Assembly (NCBI RefSeq): GCF_016745425.1
Contig: NZ_JAERVK010000013.1
Location: 131,295-170,276, forward strand
Direction: 5' to 3'
Source of the DNA: Candidatus Methylomicrobium oryzae
GTDB lineage: Bacteria > Pseudomonadota > Gammaproteobacteria > Methylococcales > Methylomonadaceae
Length of the DNA: 38,982 nt
In this document: positions 17,926 through 25,140 of the stretch, piece by piece
How the letters are laid out: the number at the start of each line of letters is the position of its first letter
Numbering within the stretch: the stretch's first letter is position 1
The notes under the pieces: model-generated
Seen by the model: only the letters and a program-made list of their open reading frames with translations
Told to the model about the DNA's origin: nothing
Databases searched by the model: none
Position numbers and translations under genes: made by a program

Positions 17926-19053
17926 TTAGGCCAACTGACGCGAGTTTTTGCTGTTCCGGAAAATCAACGGTTTTTCGTCGGCCGTCAAAGCGCTGTTTCT
18001 TGCCGAAGCGATCGCCTCATCGATCAGGTGGTGATCCGGCGACTTGCTGCACACCGGATCGGCTGCGTACATGTCGCCGGACAGGAGATAGGCCTGGCAG
18101 CGGCAGCCGCCGTGGTCTTTGTGTTTTTCGTCGCAGCTGCGGCACGGCTCCTTCATCCAGTCGTCGCCGCGGAAGAAATTGAACGCTTTCGACTCGTTCC
18201 ATATCCGCTCGATGCTGGAGTCTCTCACATTCGGACAGTCGAGGCCGGGCAGCACGCGCGCTTCGTGACAGGGCAGAGCCATCCCGTCCGGGGCGATGGT
18301 CAAAAAGGTGGTGCCCCAGCCGTTCATGCAGGCTTTCGGGCGGTTCTCGTAATAATCGGGCACCACATAGTAGATTTTCATCTTGCCGGCGACTTTTTCC
18401 TTGAACGCCTGCGCGATTGCCTCGGCCTGTTCGAACTGTTCCTTGGTCGGCATCAAGAGGTCGCGGTTCATATGCGCCCAGCCGTAATATTGCGTATTCG
18501 CGAGTTCCAGATAATCGGCGCCGAGTTCCTCGGCCATCGCCAGGATTTCGGGCATCTGGTGGATGTTCTCGCGGTGGATCACCACGCACAGCACCATCGG
18601 ATAGCCGTGCTTTTTGACCAGATGCGCAACCTTTTTCTTATGCTCGAAAGAAGCGGTGCCCGCAATATGATCGTTCAGTTCCTGGGTGCTGGCCTGGATG
18701 CTGACCTGGATATGGTCGAGTCCGGCTTCCTTCAGCTCGACGATTTTTTCCTCGGTCATGCCGTAGCCGGAGGTGATCAGGTTCGAATAGTAGCCGAGCC
18801 CGCGCGCATGACGGACCAGTTCGGCCAAGTCCTTGCGGGTCAGCGGTTCGCCGCCCGAAAAACCGAGCTGCACCGCGCCCATTTTGCGGGCTTCGGAAAG
18901 CACTCGCTTCCAGTCCTCGGTGCTCAGTTCGGAAGGGTAATTACTGTAGTCGACCGGATTCGAGCAATACGGGCATTGCAGCGGGCAGGCGTAGGTCAAT
19001 TCCGCCAGCAGCCAGCGCGGCGGGGTGATTTTAAGGTTGTTGGATCCAGCCAT
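17926..19053 (-). CDS. pqqE: PQQ biosynthesis radical SAM enzyme PqqE
   Basis: A 375-residue radical SAM/SPASM protein that cross-links Glu and Tyr of the PqqA peptide with help from PqqD. The [4Fe-4S] motif C23-x3-C27-x2-C30 is in LTYACPLQCPYCSNP. GFSGGEPL follows, and the C-terminal SPASM cysteines are in ACMNGWG, LPCHEARV, GLDCPNV, PCRSCDEKHKDHGGCRC and DPVCSKSP. Length is standard. Its start overlaps the end of pqqD by 23 bases, as expected for genes whose products bind each other. pqqA, pqqB and pqqC are not upstream; the gene before pqqD is a phosphopantetheinyl transferase. PQQ is the methanol dehydrogenase cofactor, in keeping with a methylotroph. Confidence 0.95.
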   Translation of the reverse strand: MAGSNNLKITPPRWLLAELTYACPLQCPYCSNPVDYSNYPSELSTEDWKRVLSEARKMGAVQLGFSGGEPLTRKDLAELVRHARGLGYYSNLITSGYGMTEEKIVELKEAGLDHIQVSIQASTQELNDHIAGTASFEHKKKVAHLVKKHGYPMVLCVVIHRENIHQMPEILAMAEELGADYLELANTQYYGWAHMNRDLLMPTKEQFEQAEAIAQAFKEKVAGKMKIYYVVPDYYENRPKACMNGWGTTFLTIAPDGMALPCHEARVLPGLDCPNVRDSSIERIWNESKAFNFFRGDDWMKEPCRSCDEKHKDHGGCRCQAYLLSGDMYAADPVCSKSPDHHLIDEAIASARNSALTADEKPLIFRNSKNSRQLA

Positions 19054-19303
19054 TTTTGAGCGCGATGTCGAGGAAAGCGGTAATGTCGTTAGTCAGACCG
19101 GAGGCGGCGAACTTCTGTTCCAGTTCGCTGACGATCTGGCCGAGATTGTGCGCGCCGTCGCACAGCTTCAGGATCTCGGCCGAGCTCAGGTTCAGTTCGA
19201 CCATGCCTTCGGGATACAGAATGACGAATTTTTGTTGGGCTTCCTCCCATTGCAGGCGGTGCAGGGGTGAAAATTTGAGCGGTTGGTCCGGATTGATCGT
19301 CAT
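19031..19303 (-). CDS. pqqD: PqqA peptide chaperone PqqD
   Basis: A 90-residue winged-helix-like peptide-binding protein that presents PqqA to PqqE. The pattern is that of the family: SPLHRLQWEEAQQKFVILYPEGMVELNLSSAEILKLCDG followed by an amphipathic helix (LGQIVSELEQKF). Length is standard. ATG 19301-19303 gives the full domain, though no strong ribosome site is seen. It overlaps pqqE by 23 bases and is preceded by a good promoter, so pqqDE with the TPR/oxygenase gene form a separate unit. Confidence 0.93.
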   Translation of the reverse strand: MTINPDQPLKFSPLHRLQWEEAQQKFVILYPEGMVELNLSSAEILKLCDGAHNLGQIVSELEQKFAASGLTNDITAFLDIALKNGWIQQP

Positions 19304-19387
19304 GTCGTATTCAGTCAGCCAGTACGGCGGTTAGAAGGCAATGAAAAAAAATTTCTTATGAAGGGGATACCCTTGCCGAAGACGGGA

Positions 19388-19415
19388 AGCATACTGACCG
19401 GCACGGAAATGTCAA
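19388..19415 (-). promoter_or_regulatory. Sigma70 promoter of pqqD-pqqE
   Basis: On the minus strand, a perfect TTGACA (19410-19415) lies 16 bases before TATGCT (19388-19393). Initiation near 19381 leaves a leader of about 78 nt. The leader holds a small AAGGG/CCCTT hairpin and, further on, a run of eight T about 30 bases before the ATG. That could be a weak attenuator. Confidence 0.6.
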
Positions 19416-19440
19416 ATGATTCGATTGGCCCCATCCGAAT

Positions 19441-20121
19441 TTAAAGCGTCCGGATAGTCATCGCCGCAATCGGTCCGTCTACGGCGACCGCGCCGAGCAC
19501 ACTGCCGCCGATATCGAGGTCGTGAAGCGACCAGTCGCCGGAAGCTCCGCACGAGGCGGGTACATGCAGCATTCCCGTGGGGTTGGCGGGATCGATCACG
19601 CAATCACGCAACCCCAAGCTGATGCCTTGGCCGACGGCTTTCACGAAAGCTTCCTTGCGGGTCCAGAAATAATAAAAGGCAGCCAATCGTTCCGTTTCGG
19701 GCAGGGACTGCCAATAGGCCATTTCTTCGGCGCCGAAGCATTTATCGGCCAAGGCACGCAGATTGGCTCTGGGCTTGCAGGTCTCGATATCGATACCGAG
19801 CCTGCAGCGTCGGCCGACCGCGATAACGATCCGGTCGGCCGTATGCGACAGGTTGAAGGCGATGTCGGGAAAATCGATCAGAAAGGGCTTGCCGTGGGTA
19901 TTTCGGGTAAAGCGCAGCCGTGCCGGCGCGGCGTTGACCGTTTTACCCAGCAGGAGCCGCAGCCGGGCATGGGTTTCGGCATAATAATCCTGTCTTTGCG
20001 GGATTCTGATCCGCTGCGCGCGGGCTCTTTCCTCGTCATCGAGAAGGCTCCGGTAAAAAGGGAGATCGGCAGGGGAGGCGGCGAGCCGGCCGAGCCAGAT
20101 GTCCAGGGAATGTTTATTCAT
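19441..20121 (-). CDS. 4'-phosphopantetheinyl transferase, Sfp type
   Basis: A 226-residue enzyme that moves phosphopantetheine from CoA to carrier proteins. Motifs are in order: FNLSHT (89-94), the magnesium-binding GIDIE (109-113) and FWTRKEAFVKAVGQG (152-166). The two-domain length of about 225 residues is that of Sfp/Gsp-type enzymes, not of AcpS (about 125). Likely targets are fatty-acid, polyketide or nonribosomal peptide carriers; none are in the window. It follows ggt on the same strand after a 31-bp gap and may share its transcript. Confidence 0.9.
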   Translation of the reverse strand: MNKHSLDIWLGRLAASPADLPFYRSLLDDEERARAQRIRIPQRQDYYAETHARLRLLLGKTVNAAPARLRFTRNTHGKPFLIDFPDIAFNLSHTADRIVIAVGRRCRLGIDIETCKPRANLRALADKCFGAEEMAYWQSLPETERLAAFYYFWTRKEAFVKAVGQGISLGLRDCVIDPANPTGMLHVPASCGASGDWSLHDLDIGGSVLGAVAVDGPIAAMTIRTL

Positions 20122-20152
20122 GGGCGGTAGACGGCCGGATGGGTATGGATCA

Positions 20153-21844
20153 TCAAGGCCTCACGAGCGCCAGCCCTTCGCCGCGCGGATCGCTGCCGGC
20201 ACTCAAGGCGCGCGTTTTTTTATTCCAGAGTACCGCCTGCATGTCGCCGTAACGTTCGGTCAAGGCGGTTAAGCGATGGCCCTTTGCGGCAAGGGTGGCG
20301 GCTTCGGCCTGACTCAGCGCGCCGGGCTCGTATTGAATCCCATCCGGCAAATACTGGTGATGAAAGCGCGGCAGGCTTACCCACGAATCGGGATCGTGGC
20401 CTTCCGCATAGTCGAGCGCCGCGAGCAGCACCATCGAAATGATCCGGCTGCCGCCGGGCGAGCCCAGCACCGCGACCCCGCGTTCGTTTTCGAGAAAGGT
20501 CGGCGCCATGCTCGAGAGCATTCGCTTGCCGGGTTGAATCGCGTTCGCCGTGCCGCCGACCAGCCCGAAGGCATTGCCTGTGCCCGGGCTGCTGGCAAAA
20601 TCGTCCATCTCGTTGTTCAGGAGCACGCCGGTTCCTGCCGCGACGAAGCCGGACCCGAAAGGTAAATTGATGCTCAAGGTTGCCGCGACCCGGTTGCCGT
20701 CCCGGTCGATGATCGAAAAGTGAGTCGTGTTGGCGGCTTCGGCGTTTTGCTCGGGTTCGCCGGCCAGCATCGCACTCGGCAACGCCTTGTCGAAGCGGAT
20801 CGTGCTGCGCAGTCCCGCCGCATAATCGGCGTTCAATAGGCGCTCGACCGGAACATATCCATAATCGGGATCGCCGAGGTACAGCGCGCGGTCGTGGTAG
20901 GCCCGGCGCATCGCCTCGACGATCAGATGCTTGCGGGCCGTTTCGTCCGCCTTTTCCAGATCGTAACCCGACAGCACATTCAGGGCTTCGATCAGCACGA
21001 TGCCGCCTGATGAGGACGGCGCGGCGCTGGTGACCTTGATTCCGCGGTATGCGCCTTTGACCGGCCGGCGCTCGATGATCCGGTAGGAAGCGAGGTCCGT
21101 TTCGCTCCAGATGCCGCCGGCGGCTCTGACGCTATCGACGAGTTTTTCGGCTACTTCGCCGCGATAAAACCCGTCCCGGCCCGATCGGGCGATCCGTTTG
21201 AGCGTTTCGGCCAGATCCGGCTGGCGCAGAACCGAGAAAGGTTCGGGCAATTTGCCTTTGGGCAGGAAGATGCGCGAAGCGGACGGGAAACGGCGGATCA
21301 CCGGCTGCCGGGAACCGAGCAGTTTATGAAATTTATGGCCGACAGCAAAACCGTTCTCAGCATGGCGGATCGCCGGCGCGAGCGAAACCGCCAGCGGCAG
21401 GCGGCCGTAACGTTCCGCCAAATGCGCCAGCCCGGCCGGCATGCCGGGTATCGCGGCGGCCAGGGCGCCGTCGGTCGAGGCGCCGGGGCGGCTCCGGTAC
21501 ATGTCAGCACGTGCTGCATAGGGCGCTTTTTCGCGGCCGTCGATCATCGTTTCGAAGCCGTCGCTTGCGCGGTGCAGCAGCCAGTAGCCGCCCCCGCCCA
21601 GCCCCGAGCCGGAAGGCTCGACTACCGCGAGCGCCGCGCTGACTGCGACGGCCGCATCGAACACGTTCCCCCCTTTGGCGAGGATTTCGAAACCGGCGCG
21701 CGTGGCTAAGGGGTGCGCGCTGGCGATGGCGGCTTGCGCGGGTTGCGGTTCGGAAGGAGGGTTTGCCCGCAGCGGCGCCGTAACACACAGCAGGCAGGCG
21801 TAAAGGCAGGCCAGACGCTTCGGCTTATGCATCCGGTTCGTCAT
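20153..21844 (-). CDS. ggt: Gamma-glutamyltransferase (glutathione hydrolase)
   Basis: A 563-residue periplasmic N-terminal nucleophile hydrolase that splits glutathione and other gamma-glutamyl compounds. It has a signal peptide (LACLYACLLCVTAPLRA). The autocleavage site and catalytic Thr is T373 in NTTHFSIID, with substrate-binding segments GSGLGGGGY, AAPSSSGG, NNEMDDF and SSMAPT downstream. It should be cut into large and small chains before T373. The first ATG (21842-21844) and the one at 21830-21832 are both possible. Either way the start overlaps the end of a small membrane protein gene, which implies translational coupling. Confidence 0.93.
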   Translation of the reverse strand: MTNRMHKPKRLACLYACLLCVTAPLRANPPSEPQPAQAAIASAHPLATRAGFEILAKGGNVFDAAVAVSAALAVVEPSGSGLGGGGYWLLHRASDGFETMIDGREKAPYAARADMYRSRPGASTDGALAAAIPGMPAGLAHLAERYGRLPLAVSLAPAIRHAENGFAVGHKFHKLLGSRQPVIRRFPSASRIFLPKGKLPEPFSVLRQPDLAETLKRIARSGRDGFYRGEVAEKLVDSVRAAGGIWSETDLASYRIIERRPVKGAYRGIKVTSAAPSSSGGIVLIEALNVLSGYDLEKADETARKHLIVEAMRRAYHDRALYLGDPDYGYVPVERLLNADYAAGLRSTIRFDKALPSAMLAGEPEQNAEAANTTHFSIIDRDGNRVAATLSINLPFGSGFVAAGTGVLLNNEMDDFASSPGTGNAFGLVGGTANAIQPGKRMLSSMAPTFLENERGVAVLGSPGGSRIISMVLLAALDYAEGHDPDSWVSLPRFHHQYLPDGIQYEPGALSQAEAATLAAKGHRLTALTERYGDMQAVLWNKKTRALSAGSDPRGEGLALVRP

Positions 21845-22004
21845 AAAGTTTGATCACCATACGCTTGAACCATGCCGGACGGAACAGCACGACATAGATG
21901 CCAATCACGCTGGTGACCGGCATCGGGCCGATGCCGAGTACGGTCAGCAGGATCAGCACGATCAACAGCTTGATCCTCAAGTTCATCGACGAGCGCTTAT
22001 TCAC
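21825..22004 (-). CDS. Small membrane protein (59 residues), unrecognised
   Basis: An open frame starting GTG 22002-22004 and ending TAA 21825-21827 encodes 59 residues: a short basic N-terminus (MNKRSSMNLRIK), then hydrophobic stretches (LLIVLILLTVLGIGPMP, VTSVIGIYVVLF), then RPAWFKRMVIKLYDEPDA. It is likely one long or two short membrane segments with a positive tail. A start at the ATG seven codons in would give 53 residues. It begins 12 bases after the DUF2782 stop and overlaps the ggt start by 8-20 bases. That tight packing, with no other explanation for the space, supports a real gene. Function unknown; it could assist ggt or be unrelated. Confidence 0.65.
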   Translation of the reverse strand: MNKRSSMNLRIKLLIVLILLTVLGIGPMPVTSVIGIYVVLFRPAWFKRMVIKLYDEPDA

Positions 22005-22016
22005 GGAATAAGGGCG

Positions 22017-22358
22017 TTAATCCCACTCCAGAATCTTCCACATGTTGATTTGACTGCCCCGGTCACCGTCATTACCCTGTACGTCCATCCGCCCGTCGCC
22101 GTCCGAATCGATGAAATAATAGGGCGGGCCGATGTCCGGAATCACCTTGATCATATAGAGCCGGCCGCCTTGCCGATATTCCTGGATCGTGTTCTTGCCT
22201 TTGCGGATGATCGTAATGTCGGGTTCCAGCGTTTCGCCGCTCTGCACCGGCAGAGGCGGCTCGGGGACTTCTTCGGGAATTTCTTCGAGTTTGGGCGGCC
22301 GTTCGTCAACCGCATAAGCCGGCAAAGCAAGACACCAGAGCAGAAAAAATCGGCGCAT
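22017..22358 (-). CDS. DUF2782 family secreted protein
   Basis: A 113-residue protein starting at ATG 22356-22358, chosen because it begins a clean signal peptide (MRRFFLLWCLALPAYA); the frame is open upstream to 22523, but that part is not protein-like and overlaps the DUF2058 gene. The mature part is proline- and acid-rich (ERPPKLEEIPEEVPEPPLP), then a small beta domain with IRKGKNTIQEYRQGGRLYMIKVIP and PYYFIDSDGDGRMD. This pattern is typical of gammaproteobacterial DUF2782 proteins. Function unknown. It lies in a minus-strand series with DUF2058 upstream and the small membrane protein and ggt downstream. Confidence 0.82.
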   Translation of the reverse strand: MRRFFLLWCLALPAYAVDERPPKLEEIPEEVPEPPLPVQSGETLEPDITIIRKGKNTIQEYRQGGRLYMIKVIPDIGPPYYFIDSDGDGRMDVQGNDGDRGSQINMWKILEWD

Positions 22359-22446
22359 GACGGTTGTTTCCAAAGTCAGAAATCGGGTTATCTTAATCGG
22401 TTGAACGAACCGGCCGCAAATAAATCGCGGCTTGAACCACCGGGCG

Positions 22447-23022
22447 TTACCAGACCAGATCATCGGGAATCTGGTATTTGGCATAAGGATCATCGCAGTT
22501 TTCGACCGGTGCGGCGGAAGCATCGTTCCATACGATCACGCAGGCCGGGTCGCGCTCGCGGATCTTTCCGGCAATCTCGACCGGCACCACTTCGTAGCGT
22601 TTGCGCAGTCTGACGATGGCCAGCTTGCCGTCGGTGATCTGTTCGCGCATCGCTTTCGGTACGAACAGTTTCTTAACCTTGTTCTGGTCGGTAAAATGAT
22701 AAGCCTGGCTGTCGTCGTATTCCTCGATCGCAGTTTCGTCGATCGCGATACGGTTGTTTTCGATCAACTGCCGGATCTGCCCGGCAAGCTGTTTTTTCTC
22801 TTCCTGCTCCTGTCTGAGCCGGTTCAGTTCCTTATCGCGTTCGGCCTGTTCGGCCAGCGCTTGCTGCGCCAGCCGTTTGGCTTCATCGACGGCCTGCACG
22901 TTATTATGGCGCTGCTGCTGAACCTGTTTATGCTTATCGGACTTGGCGGTCCTGGCCTGGGCGGTGGTGACAAGGCCCGCCTTCAATAATTGTTCCTGCA
23001 GCGATAATTTTTTTTGACTCAT
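22447..23022 (-). CDS. DUF2058 (YaiL-like) nucleic-acid-associated protein
   Basis: A 191-residue protein beginning MSQKKLSLQEQLLKAGLV, the standard opening of the DUF2058/YaiL family; ATG 23020-23022 is preferred over one three codons upstream. The N-terminal 95 residues are a charged, Gln- and Lys-rich helix (RHNNVQAVDEAKRLAQQALAEQAERDKELNRL), probably coiled coil. The C-terminal domain (ETAIEEYDDSQAYHFTDQNKVKKLFV ... YEVVPVEIAGKI) is the conserved unit. Family members are annotated as nucleoprotein or polynucleotide-associated; the role is not established. It is read from a near-perfect promoter and may lead the operon down to the phosphopantetheinyl transferase. Confidence 0.87.
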   Translation of the reverse strand: MSQKKLSLQEQLLKAGLVTTAQARTAKSDKHKQVQQQRHNNVQAVDEAKRLAQQALAEQAERDKELNRLRQEQEEKKQLAGQIRQLIENNRIAIDETAIEEYDDSQAYHFTDQNKVKKLFVPKAMREQITDGKLAIVRLRKRYEVVPVEIAGKIRERDPACVIVWNDASAAPVENCDDPYAKYQIPDDLVW

Positions 23023-23054
23023 ATCCAACATTCCGGTGACATCATTGGGATGCC

Positions 23055-23082
23055 ATTATAAAAGCGTCCCGAGTCATGTCAA
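23055..23082 (-). promoter_or_regulatory. Consensus sigma70 promoter for the DUF2058 gene
   Basis: On the minus strand, perfect TTGACA (23077-23082) and perfect TATAAT (23055-23060) are 16 bases apart. Initiation near 23048 leaves a leader of about 26 nt. It is divergent from the msrB promoter. Confidence 0.8.
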
Positions 23083-23115
23083 AAAGGGATGTTTTACGAA
23101 CCGGGCAGGCCGGTT

Positions 23116-23143
23116 TTGCGATGCCGCCGCGGGCGGGTACAAT
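23116..23143 (+). promoter_or_regulatory. Sigma70 promoter of msrB-apeB
   Basis: TTGCGA (23116-23121) and TACAAT (23138-23143) are 16 bases apart. Initiation near 23150 leaves a short leader that contains GAGGGA just before ATG 23175. Confidence 0.65.
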
Positions 23144-23174
23144 GAATCGATAGTCAAGGCACGAGGGATACTTC

Positions 23175-23573
23175 ATGAACGACAATTCCAATCATAGCGA
23201 CGAACAATGGCGCGACAAACTGACGCCCGAGCAATTCGCGATCTGCCGTCTGAAGGCGACCGAAGCGCCGTTCACCGGCAAATACACGGATTGCGAGACG
23301 CCGGGCATTTACCGCTGCGTCTGCTGTGGCAATCCGTTGTTCGAGTCCGACACCAAATACCATTCGGGTTCGGGTTGGCCGAGTTTTTGGGATGTGATGT
23401 CCGAAAACAGCGTCGCCGAACATTCGGACAACAGTCACGGCATGCGCCGGGTCGAGGTTGTCTGTAAAGCCTGCGGCGCGCATTTGGGCCATGTGTTTCC
23501 GGACGGCCCGCAGCCGACCGGCCTGCGCTACTGCATCAATTCGGCGGCGCTCGACTTGCAGGAAAAGTCATGA
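23175..23573 (+). CDS. msrB: Peptide methionine-R-sulfoxide reductase MsrB
   Basis: A 132-residue repair enzyme that reduces the R form of methionine sulfoxide. Zinc cysteines are in CVCCGNPLF and [10 protein letters not shown]. The substrate pocket is GSGWPSFW and the catalytic Cys is in RYCINSAAL near the C-terminus. There is no signal peptide, so it acts in the cytoplasm. It overlaps apeB by four bases (ATGA 23570-23573). GAGGGA upstream supports the start. Confidence 0.95.
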   Translation: MNDNSNHSDEQWRDKLTPEQFAICRLKATEAPFTGKYTDCETPGIYRCVCCGNPLFESDTKYHSGSGWPSFWDVMSENSVAEHSDNSHGMRRVEVVCKACGAHLGHVFPDGPQPTGLRYCINSAALDLQEKS

Positions 23574-24883
23574 CCGCCAGACAACACGCCCAGCAGCTGC
23601 TGGACTTCATCGACAACAGCCCGAGTCCGTGGCATGCGGCCGCTTCGATCGAAACGGCGGCCAAGGCGTTTCTGTTCGAAAGACTCGATGAAACCGCGAA
23701 GTGGCAGCTGCAGGCGGGCGGGCGCTATTACGTGGTGCGCGACGACTCCTCGATCGTGCTGTTCGTGCTCGGCCGGAAAGCGCCGGCCGAAGCAGGCTTC
23801 AGCATCGTCGGCGCGCATACCGATTCGCCCGGCCTTCGGCTCAGGCCGAATCCGGCGACCGCCAGCGACGGACTGATCCGGCTCGGGGTCGAGATTTACG
23901 GCGGGCCGATCCTGGCGACTTTCACCGACCGCGACCTGAGCCTGGCCGGACGGATCAGCTATGTCGACGACCGCGAACGGATTGTGCACACACAGGTACG
24001 GTTCGAACGGCCGTTGCTGCGTTTGCCGAATCTGGCGATCCATATGAACCGGGGGGTGAACGAAGACGGCCTGAAGCTGCACAAGCAGAACGAATTGCCT
24101 TTATTGCTTGCGCAACTGGCCGCCGAGCAGCTGCCGCAGCCTTATTTTCTGGCGCTGCTGGAACAGGGTGCCGGCATCAGCGCAGCGCAGGTTCTGTCCT
24201 GGGACCTGGCCGTTTACGATACGCAGAAAGGCGCGTTCTGGGGCGCCAACCAGGAATTTATCGCGAACGGACAGCTCGACAATCTGGCTTCCTGCCATGC
24301 TGCGCTGCAGGCACTGCTGGACGAGAACATTCTGAGTCAGGCCGACAGTACCTTGGTCTGCGCGTTTTTCGACCATGAAGAAATCGGCAGCGAGAGTCCG
24401 ATCGGCGCGGCCGGCAGTTTTCTGACCGATATCCTGCAGCGGATCAATCTCGCCGTCTCGCCGGATGCCGAAGACGCAGCCCGTGCGCTGGCCCGAAGCT
24501 TCTTGATCAGCGCCGACATGGCGCACGCCTATCAGCCCAATTTCGCGTCGGCTTACGATCCGGACCATAAGGTCCACGTGAACAAGGGGCCGGTGATCAA
24601 ATTCAACGCGAATCGCCGCTACAGTTCCGAAAGTGTTTCGGCCGTGCGTTTCATCCACTGGTGCGAGGAAGCGGGCGTGCCTTACCAACGCTATTCGCAC
24701 CGCAGCGATCTGCCTTGCGGCAGCACGATCGGACCGATCGCCTCGGCAAAGCTGGGCATCCGCGCGGTCGATGTCGGCTGCCCGCTCTGGGCGATGCACA
24801 GCATCCGCGAGAGCGCCGGAGTGCTGGACCATGAGTATATGATCCGGGTATTGAAGCGTTTCTTTAAAGGTGAAGGCGATTGA
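23570..24883 (+). CDS. apeB: M18 aspartyl aminopeptidase
   Basis: A 437-residue cytoplasmic metallopeptidase that removes N-terminal acidic residues. Di-zinc site segments are present: [13 protein letters not shown] (His and Asp near residue 80), the DNLASC aspartate, the catalytic FDHEEIGS and the C-terminal WAMHSIRES histidine. Length fits bacterial M18 enzymes. Translation is coupled to msrB by the ATGA overlap, and the pair ends in a terminator at 24999-25026. Confidence 0.92.
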   Translation: MTARQHAQQLLDFIDNSPSPWHAAASIETAAKAFLFERLDETAKWQLQAGGRYYVVRDDSSIVLFVLGRKAPAEAGFSIVGAHTDSPGLRLRPNPATASDGLIRLGVEIYGGPILATFTDRDLSLAGRISYVDDRERIVHTQVRFERPLLRLPNLAIHMNRGVNEDGLKLHKQNELPLLLAQLAAEQLPQPYFLALLEQGAGISAAQVLSWDLAVYDTQKGAFWGANQEFIANGQLDNLASCHAALQALLDENILSQADSTLVCAFFDHEEIGSESPIGAAGSFLTDILQRINLAVSPDAEDAARALARSFLISADMAHAYQPNFASAYDPDHKVHVNKGPVIKFNANRRYSSESVSAVRFIHWCEEAGVPYQRYSHRSDLPCGSTIGPIASAKLGIRAVDVGCPLWAMHSIRESAGVLDHEYMIRVLKRFFKGEGD

Positions 24884-24946
24884 ATCGATGGAGCGGTCCG
24901 TAATTGAACCCGTTTCCTCAGGCAGAGCATAGGGTGAATAAACGAA

Positions 24947-24976
24947 GCGCATCCACCACACAAGTGCCGGATGCGC
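24947..24976. repeat. GCGCATCC/GGATGCGC hairpin, REP-like remnant
   Basis: A perfect 8-base inverted repeat (24947-24954 and 24969-24976) with a 14-base loop, directly after a stretch from 24931 (AGGGTGAATAAACGAAGC). That combination is what I recall of a dispersed intergenic palindrome in proteobacteria. Only one copy is seen here, so repeat status is unproven. Confidence 0.4.
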
Positions 24977-24998
24977 TGATTTAACTCCCTACTCTTCT

Positions 24999-25026
24999 GG
25001 CAGGGGTGAAGAATACCCTGCCTTTT
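24999..25026 (+). terminator. Rho-independent terminator after apeB
   Basis: A 7-bp GC stem (GGCAGGG 24999-25005, CCCTGCC 25016-25022) with a 10-base loop, followed by TTTT. No U-run appears on the other strand, so it serves the msrB-apeB transcript. Confidence 0.7.
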
Positions 25027-25140
25027 GCTCAGAGAGGGCGGAAGCCCTGATTCGGTTGCCGGGGTCGGTCTATTCCGCTTCCCTTCATGCTCTCCGGATC
25101 TACAAAGCGGCCGGCTGGAGCCGCTGACGCGTGCGTACGA

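Noticed and set aside
18028-19059. 343-codon plus-strand open frame opposite pqqE
   Set aside because: Antisense to a certain radical SAM gene; no recognisable domain.
25080-25140. Terminator for pgi at AGCGGC/GCCGCT
   Set aside because: A 6-bp stem without a U-run on the minus strand; too weak to call.
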